Of a DNA stretch of 64,000 nucleotides, positions 28,795 to 40,417 are shown in pieces. Source of the DNA: Hyphobacterium indicum (GTDB taxonomy: Bacteria; Pseudomonadota; Alphaproteobacteria; Caulobacterales; Maricaulaceae). The stretch covers positions 1-64,000 of the forward strand of contig NZ_QBDX01000003.1 of assembly GCF_003129605.1 (NCBI RefSeq). Direction: 5' to 3'. The notes beneath the pieces are model-generated. The model saw nothing but the letters and a program-made list of their open reading frames with translations. It had not been told where the DNA came from and ran no database searches. A program made the translations under genes and the position numbers. Position 1 is the stretch's first letter, and each line of letters opens with the position of its first letter.

Positions 28795-28811
28795 GGTTCA
28801 ATCTCTCCCGA

Positions 28812-29117
28812 TCACCAGCTCGACTTGACCATGCCGGGGATGAACCCGCTCGAGGCCAGGTCGCGCAACGCGATCCGCGACATTTTCAGCTTGCGGTAGA
28901 ACCCACGCGGGCGGCCCGAGATTTCGCAACGGTTGCGATACCGGGTCGGCGCGGAATTCCGTGGCAATGCGGCCAGCTTCAGCTGAGCAGCAAAACGCTC
29001 CTCAACCGGCTTGGACGTATCACGGGCCATAGCCTTGAGCTCGGCCCGCTTGGCCGCATACCGCTCGGCAAGCTTCTTGCGTTTGCGGTTCCGCTCGACA
29101 GCACTTGTCTTCGCCAT
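28812..29117 (-). CDS. rpsN: 30S ribosomal protein S14, zinc-independent form
   Basis: 101 residues, the long C-minus type: one cysteine ([20 protein letters not shown]) and no CxxC pair, so no zinc finger. Lies in the 3' domain of 16S rRNA. Complete, with an ordinary place between rplE and rpsH. Confidence 0.97.
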   Translation of the reverse strand: MAKTSAVERNRKRKKLAERYAAKRAELKAMARDTSKPVEERFAAQLKLAALPRNSAPTRYRNRCEISGRPRGFYRKLKMSRIALRDLASSGFIPGMVKSSW

Positions 29118-29166
29118 TTACTTCCTCCTGCGTGCGGAACCCTGACGGTCCCGCTCTCCTGTTGCG

Positions 29167-29727
29167 TCAGTTCGAAAACGGGAAATCGAACTCGGCCAAC
29201 AGGGCTTTCGCTTCTTCATTGGTTTGCGCGGTCGTACAGACCACAATGTCCATCCCCCGGATCTTCTCGACCTTGTCGTAGTCGATCTCGGGAAACACGA
29301 TGTGCTCTTTCAGGCCCATGGCGTAGTTGCCACGGCCATCGAAGCTCTTTCCGTTCAGGCCGCGGAAGTCGCGAACGCGCGGCAGCGCAATCGTGACCAG
29401 GCGGTCCAGAAATTCATACATACGGTCCTGGCGCAGCGTGACCTTCACACCGACATCCTGGCCTTCGCGCAGCTTGAAGCCGGCGATCGACAGGCGCGAC
29501 TTGGTCTTGACCGGCTTTTGCCCGGCAATGCGCTGCAAATCCTCATAAGCACCGTTGATCTTCTTGGAATCCTGAGCAGCTTCGCCCACGCCCATATTGA
29601 TCACGACCTTCTCGATCCGCGGGATCTGCATCGGATTCGTGTAGCCGAATTTCTCTTTCAGCCGGTCACGGATCTCTTCGCGGTATTTCGCGCGCAGACG
29701 CGGTTGGTATTCTTTCACATCAGCCAT
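29167..29727 (-). CDS. rplE: 50S ribosomal protein L5
   Basis: 186 residues from [20 protein letters not shown] at 29727. The frame stays open for 35 further codons upstream, but those overlap rplX and encode no L5 sequence. Binds 5S rRNA and the P-site tRNA (bridge B1b). The start lies inside the last codons of rplX (8-bp overlap), so translation is probably coupled. Confidence 0.97.
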   Translation of the reverse strand: MADVKEYQPRLRAKYREEIRDRLKEKFGYTNPMQIPRIEKVVINMGVGEAAQDSKKINGAYEDLQRIAGQKPVKTKSRLSIAGFKLREGQDVGVKVTLRQDRMYEFLDRLVTIALPRVRDFRGLNGKSFDGRGNYAMGLKEHIVFPEIDYDKVEKIRGMDIVVCTTAQTNEEAKALLAEFDFPFSN

Positions 29728-30034
29728 CGATGACCTCACCGGATTTCTTGGCCACGCGGACCTTGCGGTCGCCTTCCATCTTGAAACCGACGCGGGTGGC
29801 TTCACCCGACTTCGGATCCGCCAGAGCCACATTGGAGACGTGGATCGGCGCTTCCTTGGTCTCGATACCGCCAGCTGACGTCTGCGTGGGGCGCTGGTGG
29901 CGCTTCACGATATTGACGCCGCGGACGATGACGCGGTTTTCGGCCGGCATCACACGGACGATTTCGCCCGTCTTGCCCTTGTCGCGGCCCGCGAGGACAA
30001 CGACCTTGTCGCCCTTTTTGATCTTCGCAGCCAT
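29720..30034 (-). CDS. rplX: 50S ribosomal protein L24
   Basis: 104 residues. KOW motif [20 protein letters not shown] near the start; assembly initiator at the 5' end of 23S rRNA near the tunnel exit. The stop codon lies within the start of rplE, and it follows rplN by 2 bp. Confidence 0.97.
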   Translation of the reverse strand: MAAKIKKGDKVVVLAGRDKGKTGEIVRVMPAENRVIVRGVNIVKRHQRPTQTSAGGIETKEAPIHVSNVALADPKSGEATRVGFKMEGDRKVRVAKKSGEVIDG

Positions 30035-30036
30035 GG

Positions 30037-30405
30037 CTACAGCACCTCCGGAGCCAGCGACACGATCTTCATGTGGTTCTTGGCGCGGAGTTCGCGCGGA
30101 ACCGGTCCGAAAATACGGGTGCCGATCGGCTCTTCATTATTGTTCACGAGGACAGCCGCATTGGAGTCGAAGCGGATAACCGATCCGTCCTTGCGTTTGA
30201 TGTCCTTGGCCACACGCACCACGACGGCGCGGCGGACTTCACCTTTTTTGACGCGGCCGCGCGGGATCGCTTCCTTGACCGACACCACAATGATGTCGCC
30301 CACATGAGCGTAACGCCGCTTGGCACCGCCGAGTACCTTGATGCACTGCACACGGCGGGCACCGGAATTATCGGCAACGTCCAGATTAGTTTGCATCTGG
30401 ATCAT
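30037..30405 (-). CDS. rplN: 50S ribosomal protein L14
   Basis: 122 residues, the invariant family length. [20 protein letters not shown] at the start and the C-terminal [19 protein letters not shown] are unmistakable. Forms bridges B5/B8 to the 30S subunit and contacts RsfS. Confidence 0.98.
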   Translation of the reverse strand: MIQMQTNLDVADNSGARRVQCIKVLGGAKRRYAHVGDIIVVSVKEAIPRGRVKKGEVRRAVVVRVAKDIKRKDGSVIRFDSNAAVLVNNNEEPIGTRIFGPVPRELRAKNHMKIVSLAPEVL

Positions 30406-30439
30406 AACGATCCTCCTTCAGGGTCATCCCCCGGAGCGC

Positions 30440-30676
30440 TTATGCGTCCGCGGATACGACCTCCCACCGTTTCAGTTTCGACTTGGGTGCGCATTCCTGA
30501 ATAAAGGTCTGATCACCCACTTTGAGGCCATTGGCCTCATCATGTGCGTGGTAACGCTTGGAGCGGCGAACCGTCTTGCGGAGCAGTGGATGCAGAAAGG
30601 TCCGCTCCACTTTCACGACGACAGTCTTGTCACCCTTGTCGCTCACCACGACGCCTTGCAATACGCGCTTGGGCAT
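30440..30676 (-). CDS. rpsQ: 30S ribosomal protein S17
   Basis: 78 residues. OB-fold protein at the 5' domain of 16S r[23 protein letters not shown] at the start and [23 protein letters not shown] inside fit the family. Three bases separate it from rpmC. Confidence 0.97.
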   Translation of the reverse strand: MPKRVLQGVVVSDKGDKTVVVKVERTFLHPLLRKTVRRSKRYHAHDEANGLKVGDQTFIQECAPKSKLKRWEVVSADA

Positions 30677-30679
30677 CGC

Positions 30680-30886
30680 CTAGCTCCCTTGTCCGGCCTG
30701 AGCGACCCGCTGGGCCTGGATCGTCTGGATGCGCGCAATGTTGCGGCGAACCTGACGAACGCGGGCCGTGTTTTGCAACTGACCCGAGGCCTGCTGGAAG
30801 CGCAGGTTGAATTGTTCTTTTTTCAGCTTCAGGAGCTCGTCCTTCAGCTGATCGTCGCTCAGTGCGCGAACATCAACAGCGTCCAT
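30680..30886 (-). CDS. rpmC: 50S ribosomal protein L29
   Basis: 68 residues from [19 protein letters not shown] at 30886. A GTG three codons earlier directly abuts the AGGA site, whereas this ATG is 8 nt from it. Two long helices next to the exit tunnel; contact point for trigger factor and SRP with L23. Confidence 0.95.
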   Translation of the reverse strand: MDAVDVRALSDDQLKDELLKLKKEQFNLRFQQASGQLQNTARVRQVRRNIARIQTIQAQRVAQAGQGS

Positions 30887-30897
30887 GACACTCACTC

Positions 30898-31311
30898 CTA
30901 TTCACCAATCCGGGCGACGATTTTCGTCTTCACCGGCAGTTTGGCGGCGCCAAGAGACAGCGCTTCACGCGCAACATTCTCGGGCACACCGTCAATCTCG
31001 AACATGATCCGGCCGGGCTTGACACGGGCGGCCCAGAATTCCGGCGACCCCTTACCCTTACCCATCCGGACTTCCGTCGGTTTCTTCGACACAGGCACAT
31101 CCGGGAAAATCCGGATCCAGACCCGGCCGGCCCGCTTCATGTGGCGGGTAATCGCCCGGCGGGTGGCTTCGATCTGGCGTGCTGTGACGCGCTCTGGCTC
31201 CATGGCCTTGAGGCCATAGGATCCGAAATTCAGCGTAAAGCCGCCCTTGGCCGCGCCTTTGATGCGGCCTTTGTGCGCCTTGCGGAACTTGGTGCGTTTT
31301 GGTTGAAGCAT
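30898..31311 (-). CDS. rplP: 50S ribosomal protein L16
   Basis: 137 residues. [19 protein letters not shown] start, [20 protein letters not shown] in the RNA-binding part, and [20 protein letters not shown] with the conserved arginine near the peptidyl-transferase centre. Intact. Confidence 0.98.
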   Translation of the reverse strand: MLQPKRTKFRKAHKGRIKGAAKGGFTLNFGSYGLKAMEPERVTARQIEATRRAITRHMKRAGRVWIRIFPDVPVSKKPTEVRMGKGKGSPEFWAARVKPGRIMFEIDGVPENVAREALSLGAAKLPVKTKIVARIGE

Positions 31312-31336
31312 GTTTTCGCTCCGTCGTCCCTATTGC

Positions 31337-32047
31337 TTAAGCCGCCCGGTTGCCGCTGCCCTGACGGGCACGCTGCTCACCGGATTCCTGAAGACGGCGC
31401 TCGGAGGCCATCGGGTCATGCTCCAGGATCTCGCCTTTGTAGATCCAGACCTTGATCCCGATAATGCCCATGGCGGTCGAGGCTTCTGCGGTTCCATAAT
31501 CGATATCGGCGCGCAGAGTGTGCAGCGGCACCGAACCTTCCTGATACTGCTCGACGCGCGCAATCTCGGCACCGCCAAGACGGCCGCCACAGATCACCTT
31601 GCAGCCCTTGGCGCCCATGCGCATCGCGGTCTGCAGCGAGCGTTTCATGGCACGGCGGAAAGCCACACGGCGTTCCAGCTGCTGGGCAATCGATTCCGCA
31701 ACCAGCGTGGCGTCGATCTCCGGCTTGCGCACCTCGACCAGGTTGAGGAAGACCTCACCCTTGACGATTTGCTGCAGGGCCCGGCGGATCACTTCGATAT
31801 CCGCGCCCTTCTTGCCGATCACAACACCCGGACGCGCCGTATAGACGGTCACGGTGCACTTCTTGTGCGGGCGCTCGATAACGATCTTTGACACGCTGGC
31901 ATTCTTCAGGCGCTTGCGCAGCATGTCACGGATCTTGATATCCTCATGGAGGAGATCGGCATATTCACCGGTATTCGCGTACCAGCGCGATTCCCATGTG
32001 CGATTGATGCCGAGCCGCAGCCCGATCGGATTGACCTTCTGACCCAT
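31337..32047 (-). CDS. rpsC: 30S ribosomal protein S3
   Basis: 236 residues. KH domain (about 40-105) with [20 protein letters not shown], then the C-terminal domain; part of the mRNA entry channel helicase. Start [20 protein letters not shown]. Its ATG shares bases with the rplV stop codon. Confidence 0.98.
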   Translation of the reverse strand: MGQKVNPIGLRLGINRTWESRWYANTGEYADLLHEDIKIRDMLRKRLKNASVSKIVIERPHKKCTVTVYTARPGVVIGKKGADIEVIRRALQQIVKGEVFLNLVEVRKPEIDATLVAESIAQQLERRVAFRRAMKRSLQTAMRMGAKGCKVICGGRLGGAEIARVEQYQEGSVPLHTLRADIDYGTAEASTAMGIIGIKVWIYKGEILEHDPMASERRLQESGEQRARQGSGNRAA

Positions 32048-32451
32048 CAGGCGGCCTCCTCAACTTCACGAACAATGATTGTCAGCTCGGAAAACGGCTT
32101 CAGCACCTTCGCAGCACGGCCACGGGCCCGTGCGCGGAAGCGCTTCATCACCAGATTCTTGCCGACATAGGCTTCCGAAACGATCAGGCTGTCGATATCG
32201 AGGCCATGATTGTTTTCGGCATTGGCAATTGCACTGTCGAGGATCTTCAGAACATCCTTGGCAATACGCTTGCGGGAAAACTCGAGGATCGCCCGTGCAT
32301 TCTCGACCTTCTTGCCCCGGATCGACTGGGCAACCAGGTTCAGCTTCTGGCCACTGATACGGATCATCGTCTGCTTCGCGCGCGCTTCATTGTCAGCGAC
32401 GCGGCGCAGATTCTTGCCGTTCTCGTCTCTTTGGCGTGCCTGGGTCATCAT
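32047..32451 (-). CDS. rplV: 50S ribosomal protein L22
   Basis: 134 residues. [20 protein letters not shown] near 35 and the tunnel-lining beta-hairpin with [19 protein letters not shown]. About 20 residues longer at the N-terminus than E. coli L22. The hairpin constricts the nascent-chain tunnel and is a macrolide-resistance site; no deletion is seen. Confidence 0.97.
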   Translation of the reverse strand: MMTQARQRDENGKNLRRVADNEARAKQTMIRISGQKLNLVAQSIRGKKVENARAILEFSRKRIAKDVLKILDSAIANAENNHGLDIDSLIVSEAYVGKNLVMKRFRARARGRAAKVLKPFSELTIIVREVEEAA

Positions 32452-32729
32452 CAGCCCCTTCTCGCCTTCTTGTCCGCCGCGTGACCGTGATAGGTCCGTG
32501 ACGGAGAGAATTCACCGAGCTTGTGACCAACCATGTCCTCGGTCACGAGCACCGGGATGAACTTGCTGCCATTGTGGACCTGAAAGGTCAGGCCCACGAA
32601 TTGCGGCATGATCGTCGAACGGCGCGACCAGGTCTTGATCGGCTTCTTGCGGCCTTCAGCGTGGGACGCTTCGGCCTTCTTGAGGAGGTATCCGTCTACA
32701 AACGGACCTTTCCAGACTGAACGCGGCAT
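32451..32729 (-). CDS. rpsS: 30S ribosomal protein S19
   Basis: 92 residues, exact family length. [20 protein letters not shown] start and [20 protein letters not shown] end. Head protein near the A-site finger. Its stop overlaps the rplV start. Confidence 0.98.
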   Translation of the reverse strand: MPRSVWKGPFVDGYLLKKAEASHAEGRKKPIKTWSRRSTIMPQFVGLTFQVHNGSKFIPVLVTEDMVGHKLGEFSPSRTYHGHAADKKARRG

Positions 32730-32744
32730 ATCTAACGCGCTCCC

Positions 32745-33581
32745 TTAGCGTGACTTGCGCTGATGGCGCGAGCGGAGGATGAACTTGTCGGTAGCCTTGT
32801 TTTTGCGGGTCTTGCGGCCCTTTGTGGGCTTGCCCCAAGGTGTTACCGGGTGACGGCCGCCTGACGTCCGGCCTTCGCCGCCGCCATGCGGGTGATCGAT
32901 CGGGTTCATGGCAACACCACGAACCGCCGGACGCTTGCCCATATAGCGCTTGCGGCCGGCCTTACCGAGATTCTGGTTCATGTGGTCCGGGTTGGAGACA
33001 GCTCCGACCGTTGCGACACACATTTCCGGGATGGCACGAAGCTCACCCGAATTGAGCCGAACCTGAGCGTAACCGCCATCGCGGCCGACCAGCTGGGCAT
33101 AGCCCCCGGCGGAACGCGCGATCTGACCGCCCTTGCCCGGCTTCATCTCCACATTGTGAACGATGGTACCGACCGGCATGGACTTCAGCGGCATGCAATT
33201 GCCCGGCTTCACATCAACGCGGTTGCCGGAAACGACAACGTCGCCTTCTGACAGTCGCTGCGGCGCCAGGATATAGGACTTCTCGCCATCGGCATATTCG
33301 ATCAGCGCGATGAAAGCGGTCCGGTTCGGGTCATATTCCAGACGCACAACCGTTGCTTCGACATCATGCTTGTTCCGCTTGAAGTCGACTTTGCGATAGA
33401 GCGTCTTGGCACCCCCGCCCTGACGGCGGGCAGTGATCCGGCCCGTATTGTTGCGGCCACCCTTCTTGGTCTTGCCCTCAACGAGGCTTTTTTCCGGACG
33501 GCCCTTGTGGAGACCTTCCCGATCGACCAGCACCAGGGCACGGCGGCCCGGTGAGGTGGGATTGTATGTTTTAAGCGCCAT
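32745..33581 (-). CDS. rplB: 50S ribosomal protein L2
   Basis: 278 residues. [20 protein letters not shown] start; the C-terminal [20 protein letters not shown] loop holds the conserved His that reaches towards the peptidyl-transferase centre. Binds domain IV of 23S rRNA and is needed for subunit joining. Confidence 0.98.
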   Translation of the reverse strand: MALKTYNPTSPGRRALVLVDREGLHKGRPEKSLVEGKTKKGGRNNTGRITARRQGGGAKTLYRKVDFKRNKHDVEATVVRLEYDPNRTAFIALIEYADGEKSYILAPQRLSEGDVVVSGNRVDVKPGNCMPLKSMPVGTIVHNVEMKPGKGGQIARSAGGYAQLVGRDGGYAQVRLNSGELRAIPEMCVATVGAVSNPDHMNQNLGKAGRKRYMGKRPAVRGVAMNPIDHPHGGGEGRTSGGRHPVTPWGKPTKGRKTRKNKATDKFILRSRHQRKSR

Positions 33582-33585
33582 GGTC

Positions 33586-33891
33586 CTAGAGCCCCGTGGT
33601 CACGTCAATCGAGTCGCCTTCAGCGAGCGTCACGATTGCTTTTTTCATGTCCGAGCGCCGGCCAACCTGGCCACGGAAACGCTTGGTCTTGCCTTTCAGG
33701 CGCAGCGTATTCACCGCCGTCACCTTCACTTTGAACAGAGCTTCCACCGCTTCAGCGATTTCCGTCTTGGTCGCGGTCAGCGGAACGCGGAACACCACCT
33801 TGCCGTCTTCCGACAACAGCGTGGCCTTTTCCGTGATCACCGGACCCAGGATCGCGTCATAGTGGCGGGCTTCAACTGCAACCTTGGCCAT
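33586..33891 (-). CDS. rplW: 50S ribosomal protein L23
   Basis: 101 residues. [19 protein letters not shown] at the start and [19 protein letters not shown] in the tunnel-side loop. Exit-tunnel docking site for trigger factor and SRP. Start overlaps the rplD stop by one base. Confidence 0.97.
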   Translation of the reverse strand: MAKVAVEARHYDAILGPVITEKATLLSEDGKVVFRVPLTATKTEIAEAVEALFKVKVTAVNTLRLKGKTKRFRGQVGRRSDMKKAIVTLAEGDSIDVTTGL

Positions 33892-34529
33892 TATGCTGTC
33901 TCCTTGGCGGCAAAGCGCTCATGGATTTTCTCGACAGCCGCCTTGGTCAGAACCAGCTGGTCATGACGCAGGACGTCATAAACATTCAGGCCCTGCGCCG
34001 GCAGAACGTCGATGTGCGGGATGTTGCCAGCGGCCTTCGCGAAATTCGCGTCCACCGTGTCACCATCAATGATCAGTGCATTGCTGAGATTCAGCTTTGC
34101 GAAGGCGTCACGCACCTTCTTGGTCTTGGCGTCCTTCATCACCGCCTCATCAACGATGATCAGCGATTCAGAACCGGCCTTCGACGACAGGGCGTGCTTC
34201 AGAGCCAGGGCGCGGACCTTTTTCGGAAGATCATGCGCATGGCTGCGGACGCGCGGCCCGTGAGCCTTGCCACCACCGACAAAAATCGGTGCACGGCGGT
34301 TACCGTGACGGGCACCACCGCCACCCTTCTGGCGGCCGAATTTCTTGCCGGTGCGCGACACTTCGTTGCGCTCCTGAGCCTTGTGCGTACCAGCCTGGCG
34401 GCGTGCCAGCTGCCACTTCACGACACGCTGCAAGAGATCGGCGCGGACCTCGTCAATGCCGAAAACGGCATCGTCGAGCTCGACAGCACCCGCATCCTTT
34501 GCGGCGAGGGTCTTTACATCGACCTTCAT
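33891..34529 (-). CDS. rplD: 50S ribosomal protein L4
   Basis: 212 residues. Tunnel-lining loop present: [20 protein letters not shown] and [13 protein letters not shown]. In E. coli L4 represses the S10 operon by binding its leader and causing attenuation; whether that holds here is not shown. Start overlaps the rplC stop by 4 bp. Confidence 0.97.
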   Translation of the reverse strand: MKVDVKTLAAKDAGAVELDDAVFGIDEVRADLLQRVVKWQLARRQAGTHKAQERNEVSRTGKKFGRQKGGGGARHGNRRAPIFVGGGKAHGPRVRSHAHDLPKKVRALALKHALSSKAGSESLIIVDEAVMKDAKTKKVRDAFAKLNLSNALIIDGDTVDANFAKAAGNIPHIDVLPAQGLNVYDVLRHDQLVLTKAAVEKIHERFAAKETA

Positions 34530-35311
34530 GATTGGGACTCCTCATCGCCTGCAGCACCCTCAGCCGGAGCACCTTCAGCGGTCATTTCTGCTTCCGGGGA
34601 AGCGGGCTCTTCATTGGCCGGAGCCGCATCTTCCATCGCCTTGCGGATCGCGCCCGGCAGCGGCAGCTCGAAATCGCCTGCGCCCTTGACGGCATCGCGG
34701 ATCTCGACCCACGAACCGGCGGAACCCGGAACCGCACCGCGTACCAGAAGATAACCATCCTCGGCATCGACACGGACAACTTCGAGATTCTGGACCGTGA
34801 TGCGCGCATCACCGAGATGGCCCGCCATCTTCTTGCCCTTGAACACCTTGCCCGGATCCTGACACTGGCCGGTCGAACCGTGCGAGCGGTGTGAGATCGA
34901 CACGCCGTGCGTTGCCCGCAGACCGCCGAAATTCCAGCGCTTCATGGCACCGGCAAAACCCTTACCAATGCTCTTGCCGGCGACATCGACCTTCTGGCCC
35001 GGCACAAAGTGCTCGGCCGTCAGTTCCGAGCCCGGCTCGATCAGATTGTCTTCGGAAACGCGGAATTCGATCACGCGCTTCTTCGGCTCGACTTCCGCCT
35101 TGGCGAAATGGCCGCGCATGGCCTTGGATGTGCGCTTGGCTTTTGCCTTGCCCGCACCAAGTTGCAGCGCCACATAGCCGTCGCGGTCAGCGGTCCGCTG
35201 AGCCACAACCTGGCAATTGTCGAGTTGCAGAACGGTCACCGGAATGTGTGCGCCATCCTCGGCGAACACCCGGGTCATTCCGACCTTTTTTGCAATCAGC
35301 CCCGTGCGCAT
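34526..35311 (-). CDS. rplC: 50S ribosomal protein L3 with acidic tail
   Basis: 261 residues (E. coli 209). Start [20 protein letters not shown]; the core loop with [20 protein letters not shown] near residue 145 reaches the peptidyl-transferase centre. From about residue 228 a tail of some 33 residues is almost all Ala, Glu, Pro and Gly (for example [20 protein letters not shown]) and lies outside the ribosomal fold. One of two proteins that start 23S rRNA folding. Confidence 0.97.
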   Translation of the reverse strand: MRTGLIAKKVGMTRVFAEDGAHIPVTVLQLDNCQVVAQRTADRDGYVALQLGAGKAKAKRTSKAMRGHFAKAEVEPKKRVIEFRVSEDNLIEPGSELTAEHFVPGQKVDVAGKSIGKGFAGAMKRWNFGGLRATHGVSISHRSHGSTGQCQDPGKVFKGKKMAGHLGDARITVQNLEVVRVDAEDGYLLVRGAVPGSAGSWVEIRDAVKGAGDFELPLPGAIRKAMEDAAPANEEPASPEAEMTAEGAPAEGAAGDEESQS

Positions 35312-35314
35312 CAC

Positions 35315-35629
35315 CTAGGCTCCCAGTTTGATCTCGACGTCCACACCGGCGGAGAGGTCGAGCTTCATCAGCGCGTCAACCGTCTGCGGGGTGGGATCGA
35401 CAATGTCGAGGAGGCGTTTGTGAGTCCGGATTTCGAACTGTTCACGCGATTTCTTGTCGATGTGCGGGCCACGCAGCACCGTGAAACGCTCCATGCGCGT
35501 CGGCAGCGGGATCGGTCCGCGCACGTTGGCGCCGGTACGTTTCGCCGTCGATACGATCTCGCGCGCGGACGTGTCCAGGACGCGGTGATCGAATGCCTTG
35601 AGGCGAATGCGGATATTCTGCTGTGCCAT
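35315..35629 (-). CDS. rpsJ: 30S ribosomal protein S10 (NusE)
   Basis: 104 residues from [19 protein letters not shown] at 35629; the open frame reaches six codons higher but without family sequence. Besides its ribosomal role S10 acts with NusB and binds NusG. First gene of the S10 run, about 130 nt downstream of the predicted transcription start. Confidence 0.98.
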   Translation of the reverse strand: MAQQNIRIRLKAFDHRVLDTSAREIVSTAKRTGANVRGPIPLPTRMERFTVLRGPHIDKKSREQFEIRTHKRLLDIVDPTPQTVDALMKLDLSAGVDVEIKLGA

Positions 35630-35767
35630 CGTAGTTCGTCCACACAATTAAAGGCGCACAGATAAGTGACTCAACCCGGTCACCCGTCGGCGCGCTAAAA
35701 ACCAATTTGTTCGCTTCATGGGACTGCGTCTGCTGCAAAGCACCGCCAGTCCATTCACGAGGGGCGG
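35630..35767 (-). promoter_or_regulatory. 5' leader of the S10 operon
   Basis: About 130 nt of untranslated leader between the predicted promoter and rpsJ. It contains a small hairpin GTGAC-N8-GTCAC near 35672-35690 but no clear U-tract attenuator like that of the E. coli S10 leader. Autoregulation by L4 therefore cannot be claimed. Confidence 0.4.
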
Positions 35768-35796
35768 GGTCTACCGGTCTGAGTCGCTTCCGTCAA
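35768..35796 (-). promoter_or_regulatory. Predicted promoter of the S10 operon (sigma-73-like)
   Basis: Minus-strand TTGACGG, 14 nt, then GGTAGACC. This closely follows the Caulobacter housekeeping form TTGACGS-N10-14-GCTANAWC, and read the classical way gives TTGACG-N17-TAGACC. The spacer includes GACTC, a GANTC site for CcrM methylation. It lies just downstream of the tuf terminator, so rpsJ onwards need not depend on the str promoter. Confidence 0.65.
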
Positions 35797-35880
35797 CACC
35801 CATAAGCGCTTTTCAGACACGAAAAACCGCTTTTGATGACAGTTTCTTGCAACCGCTCCCGACAAACCCCTTCCGGCACG

Positions 35881-35912
35881 AAAAAGGGGCGCTGCCGGTG
35901 TGGCAACGCCCC
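35881..35912 (-). terminator. Intrinsic terminator of tuf copy 1
   Basis: Minus strand: GGGGCGTTGCC, loop ACAC, GGCAGCGCCCC, then TTTTT. Eleven-pair stem with one G-T wobble, 26 bp past the tuf stop. An identical hairpin follows tuf copy 2 (55749-55780). Confidence 0.93.
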
Positions 35913-35938
35913 TGATCGGTCACGTATGGGACGTGGCT

Positions 35939-37114
35939 TTAGTCGGTGATCTTGGAGACCACGCCGGCGCCGACCGTGCGGCCGCCTTCGCGGATCGCGA
36001 AGCGCAGGCCCTGATCCATCGCGATCGGCGTGATCAGTTCAACGCTCAGCTCGGCATTATCGCCCGGCATCACCATCTCGGTGCCCTCTTTCAGGGTCAC
36101 AACACCCGTCACATCCGTCGTCCGGAAGTAGAATTGCGGGCGGTAATTGGTGAAGAACGGCGTGTGACGCCCACCCTCTTCCTTGGTCAGGATATAGGCT
36201 TCCGCCTCGAACTTCGCGTGCGGCGTGATCGAACCCGGCTTGGCCAGAACCTGGCCGCGCTCCACACCCTCACGGTCAATACCGCGCAAGAGCACGCCGA
36301 CATTGTCGCCCGCCTGGCCCTGGTCCAAGAGCTTGCGGAACATCTCGACACCCGTGCAGGTCGTCTTCACCGTGTCACGCACACCGACAATCTCGATCTC
36401 TTCGCCCACTTTCACAATGCCGCGCTCGATCCGGCCGGTCACAACCGTCCCCCGGCCCGAAATCGAGAACACATCCTCGATCGGCATCAGGAAAGGCAGG
36501 TCCACCGGACGCTCCGGGGTCGGGATATACTCATCCACAGCCGCCATCAGTTCGCGGATCTTGTCTTCGCCAATGGCATTGTCACGGCCTTCCAGAGCCG
36601 CCAGCGCCGAACCGGCAATGATCGGAATATCATCCCCCGGGAACTCATAGGAGGACAGAAGCTCGCGCACTTCCATCTCGACGAGCTCCAGAAGCTCCTC
36701 GTCATCCACCTGGTCAACCTTGTTCAGGAACACCACCAGAGCCGGAACACCCACCTGGCGGGCCAGAAGGATGTGCTCGCGCGTCTGCGGCATCGGGCCG
36801 TCCGCTGCGTTCACAACCAGAATCGCACCGTCCATCTGGGCCGCACCCGTGATCATGTTCTTCACATAGTCAGCATGGCCCGGGCAGTCGACGTGTGCAT
36901 AGTGACGATTCTCCGTCTCATACTCCACGTGCGCTGTCGAAATCGTGATCCCGCGGGCCTTCTCTTCCGGCGCAGCGTCAATCTGGTCATACGCCTTGAA
37001 ATCACCGAAATACTTCGTGATCGCCGCCGTCAGCGTCGTCTTGCCATGGTCAACGTGACCAATCGTGCCAATGTTCGCGTGCGGCTTCGTCCGCTCAAAC
37101 TTCTCCTTGGCCAT
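35939..37114 (-). CDS. tuf: Elongation factor Tu, copy 1 (str operon)
   Basis: 391 residues. GTP-binding motifs GHVDHGKT (19-26), DCPGHADYV and NKVD in domain 1; domains 2 and 3 complete. Delivers aminoacyl-tRNA to the ribosome. Compared with copy 2 it differs at five positions only: Thr9, Glu68, Asn179, Ala180 and Asp184 (Asn, Asp, Pro, Glu and Asn there). Follows fusA by about 40 bp and ends at a strong terminator. Confidence 0.98.
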   Translation of the reverse strand: MAKEKFERTKPHANIGTIGHVDHGKTTLTAAITKYFGDFKAYDQIDAAPEEKARGITISTAHVEYETENRHYAHVDCPGHADYVKNMITGAAQMDGAILVVNAADGPMPQTREHILLARQVGVPALVVFLNKVDQVDDEELLELVEMEVRELLSSYEFPGDDIPIIAGSALAALEGRDNAIGEDKIRELMAAVDEYIPTPERPVDLPFLMPIEDVFSISGRGTVVTGRIERGIVKVGEEIEIVGVRDTVKTTCTGVEMFRKLLDQGQAGDNVGVLLRGIDREGVERGQVLAKPGSITPHAKFEAEAYILTKEEGGRHTPFFTNYRPQFYFRTTDVTGVVTLKEGTEMVMPGDNAELSVELITPIAMDQGLRFAIREGGRTVGAGVVSKITD

Positions 37115-37155
37115 GTCTGTGCTCCAAGTCTTGAGTTAATTCCAAACGAGGACCG

Positions 37156-39231
<2,076 letters not shown>

Positions 39232-39267
39232 TGTGGTCGTCCTTGGGGAGGTCGGCGGTTAGGGGTA

Positions 39268-39738
<471 letters not shown>

Positions 39739-39750
39739 TTAAAGTCTCTC

Positions 39751-40122
39751 CTACTTCGGCCGCTTCGCGCCGTATTTCGAACGGCGTTGACGACGATCCT
39801 TCACGCCCTGGGTATCCAGAACACCGCGCAGGATGTGATAGCGGACACCGGGAAGGTCTTTCACGCGGCCGCCGCGAATCAGGACCACGGAGTGCTCCTG
39901 AAGGTTATGGCCCTCACCCGGGATGTAGCTCACAACCTCATGCCCGTTGGTCAGACGCACCTTCGCCACCTTCCGCAGAGCCGAGTTCGGCTTCTTCGGC
40001 GTGGTGGTATAGACGCGCGTGCAAACGCCACGGCGTTGCGGGCAGGCCTGCAGGGCCGGCACCTTGTTGCGTTTCGGTTTGTCTTTCCGCGGCTTGCGGA
40101 TAAGCTGGTTAATCGTCGGCAT
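39751..40122 (-). CDS. rpsL: 30S ribosomal protein S12
   Basis: 123 residues from [20 protein letters not shown] at 40122; 17 upstream in-frame codons have no family match. The streptomycin-relevant lysines are wild type in [16 protein letters not shown] and [14 protein letters not shown], so a sensitive-type decoding site is expected. First gene of the str unit rpsL-rpsG-fusA-tuf. Confidence 0.98.
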   Translation of the reverse strand: MPTINQLIRKPRKDKPKRNKVPALQACPQRRGVCTRVYTTTPKKPNSALRKVAKVRLTNGHEVVSYIPGEGHNLQEHSVVLIRGGRVKDLPGVRYHILRGVLDTQGVKDRRQRRSKYGAKRPK

Positions 40123-40361
40123 ACGCCTCTGTCCGTTATCTGCGCGTTCGTCCAAAAGCCGGTCGGAACGCATAAAAGCCGACGTGCCAAGCGCTAGCGC
40201 TTCGCCCGTCGATCCGTTGAACTAATTCCGTATTTCCGGACGACGTATAGGCCGGTAAGTGCCTACGGCTCGCCCCCGAAAATCAGGCGCGGAACCTATG
40301 CGCGGGATTTGCAAAGGTCAAGCGCCTGTTACGGATTTTTCCGGGAGGGATTTCTCCCGGC
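40123..40361 (-). promoter_or_regulatory. str operon leader and upstream region (no gene)
   Basis: About 240 bp without a coding region between the rpoC terminator and rpsL. It holds the predicted str promoter (40293-40321), a leader of about 160 nt with no evident attenuator, and an inverted repeat CCGGGAG-N6-CTCCCGG at 40341-40360. No small gene was found. Confidence 0.5.
40293..40321 (-). promoter_or_regulatory. Predicted str operon promoter
   Basis: Minus-strand TTGACC and TAGGTT separated by exactly 17 nt, about 170 bp before rpsL and just past the rpoC terminator. This would start a separate transcript for rpsL-rpsG-fusA-tuf. Confidence 0.55.
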
Positions 40362-40394
40362 AAAAAGGGCTGCCGCACTGTGCGGCAGCCCCCG
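40362..40394 (-). terminator. Intrinsic terminator of the rpoBC unit
   Basis: Minus strand GGGCTGCCGCAC/GTGCGGCAGCCC followed by TTTTTG, 24 bp after the rpoC stop. The stem is perfect with a very short loop. Confidence 0.93.
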
Positions 40395-40417
40395 GTAATC
40401 AGGTCCGGAAACCGGCC

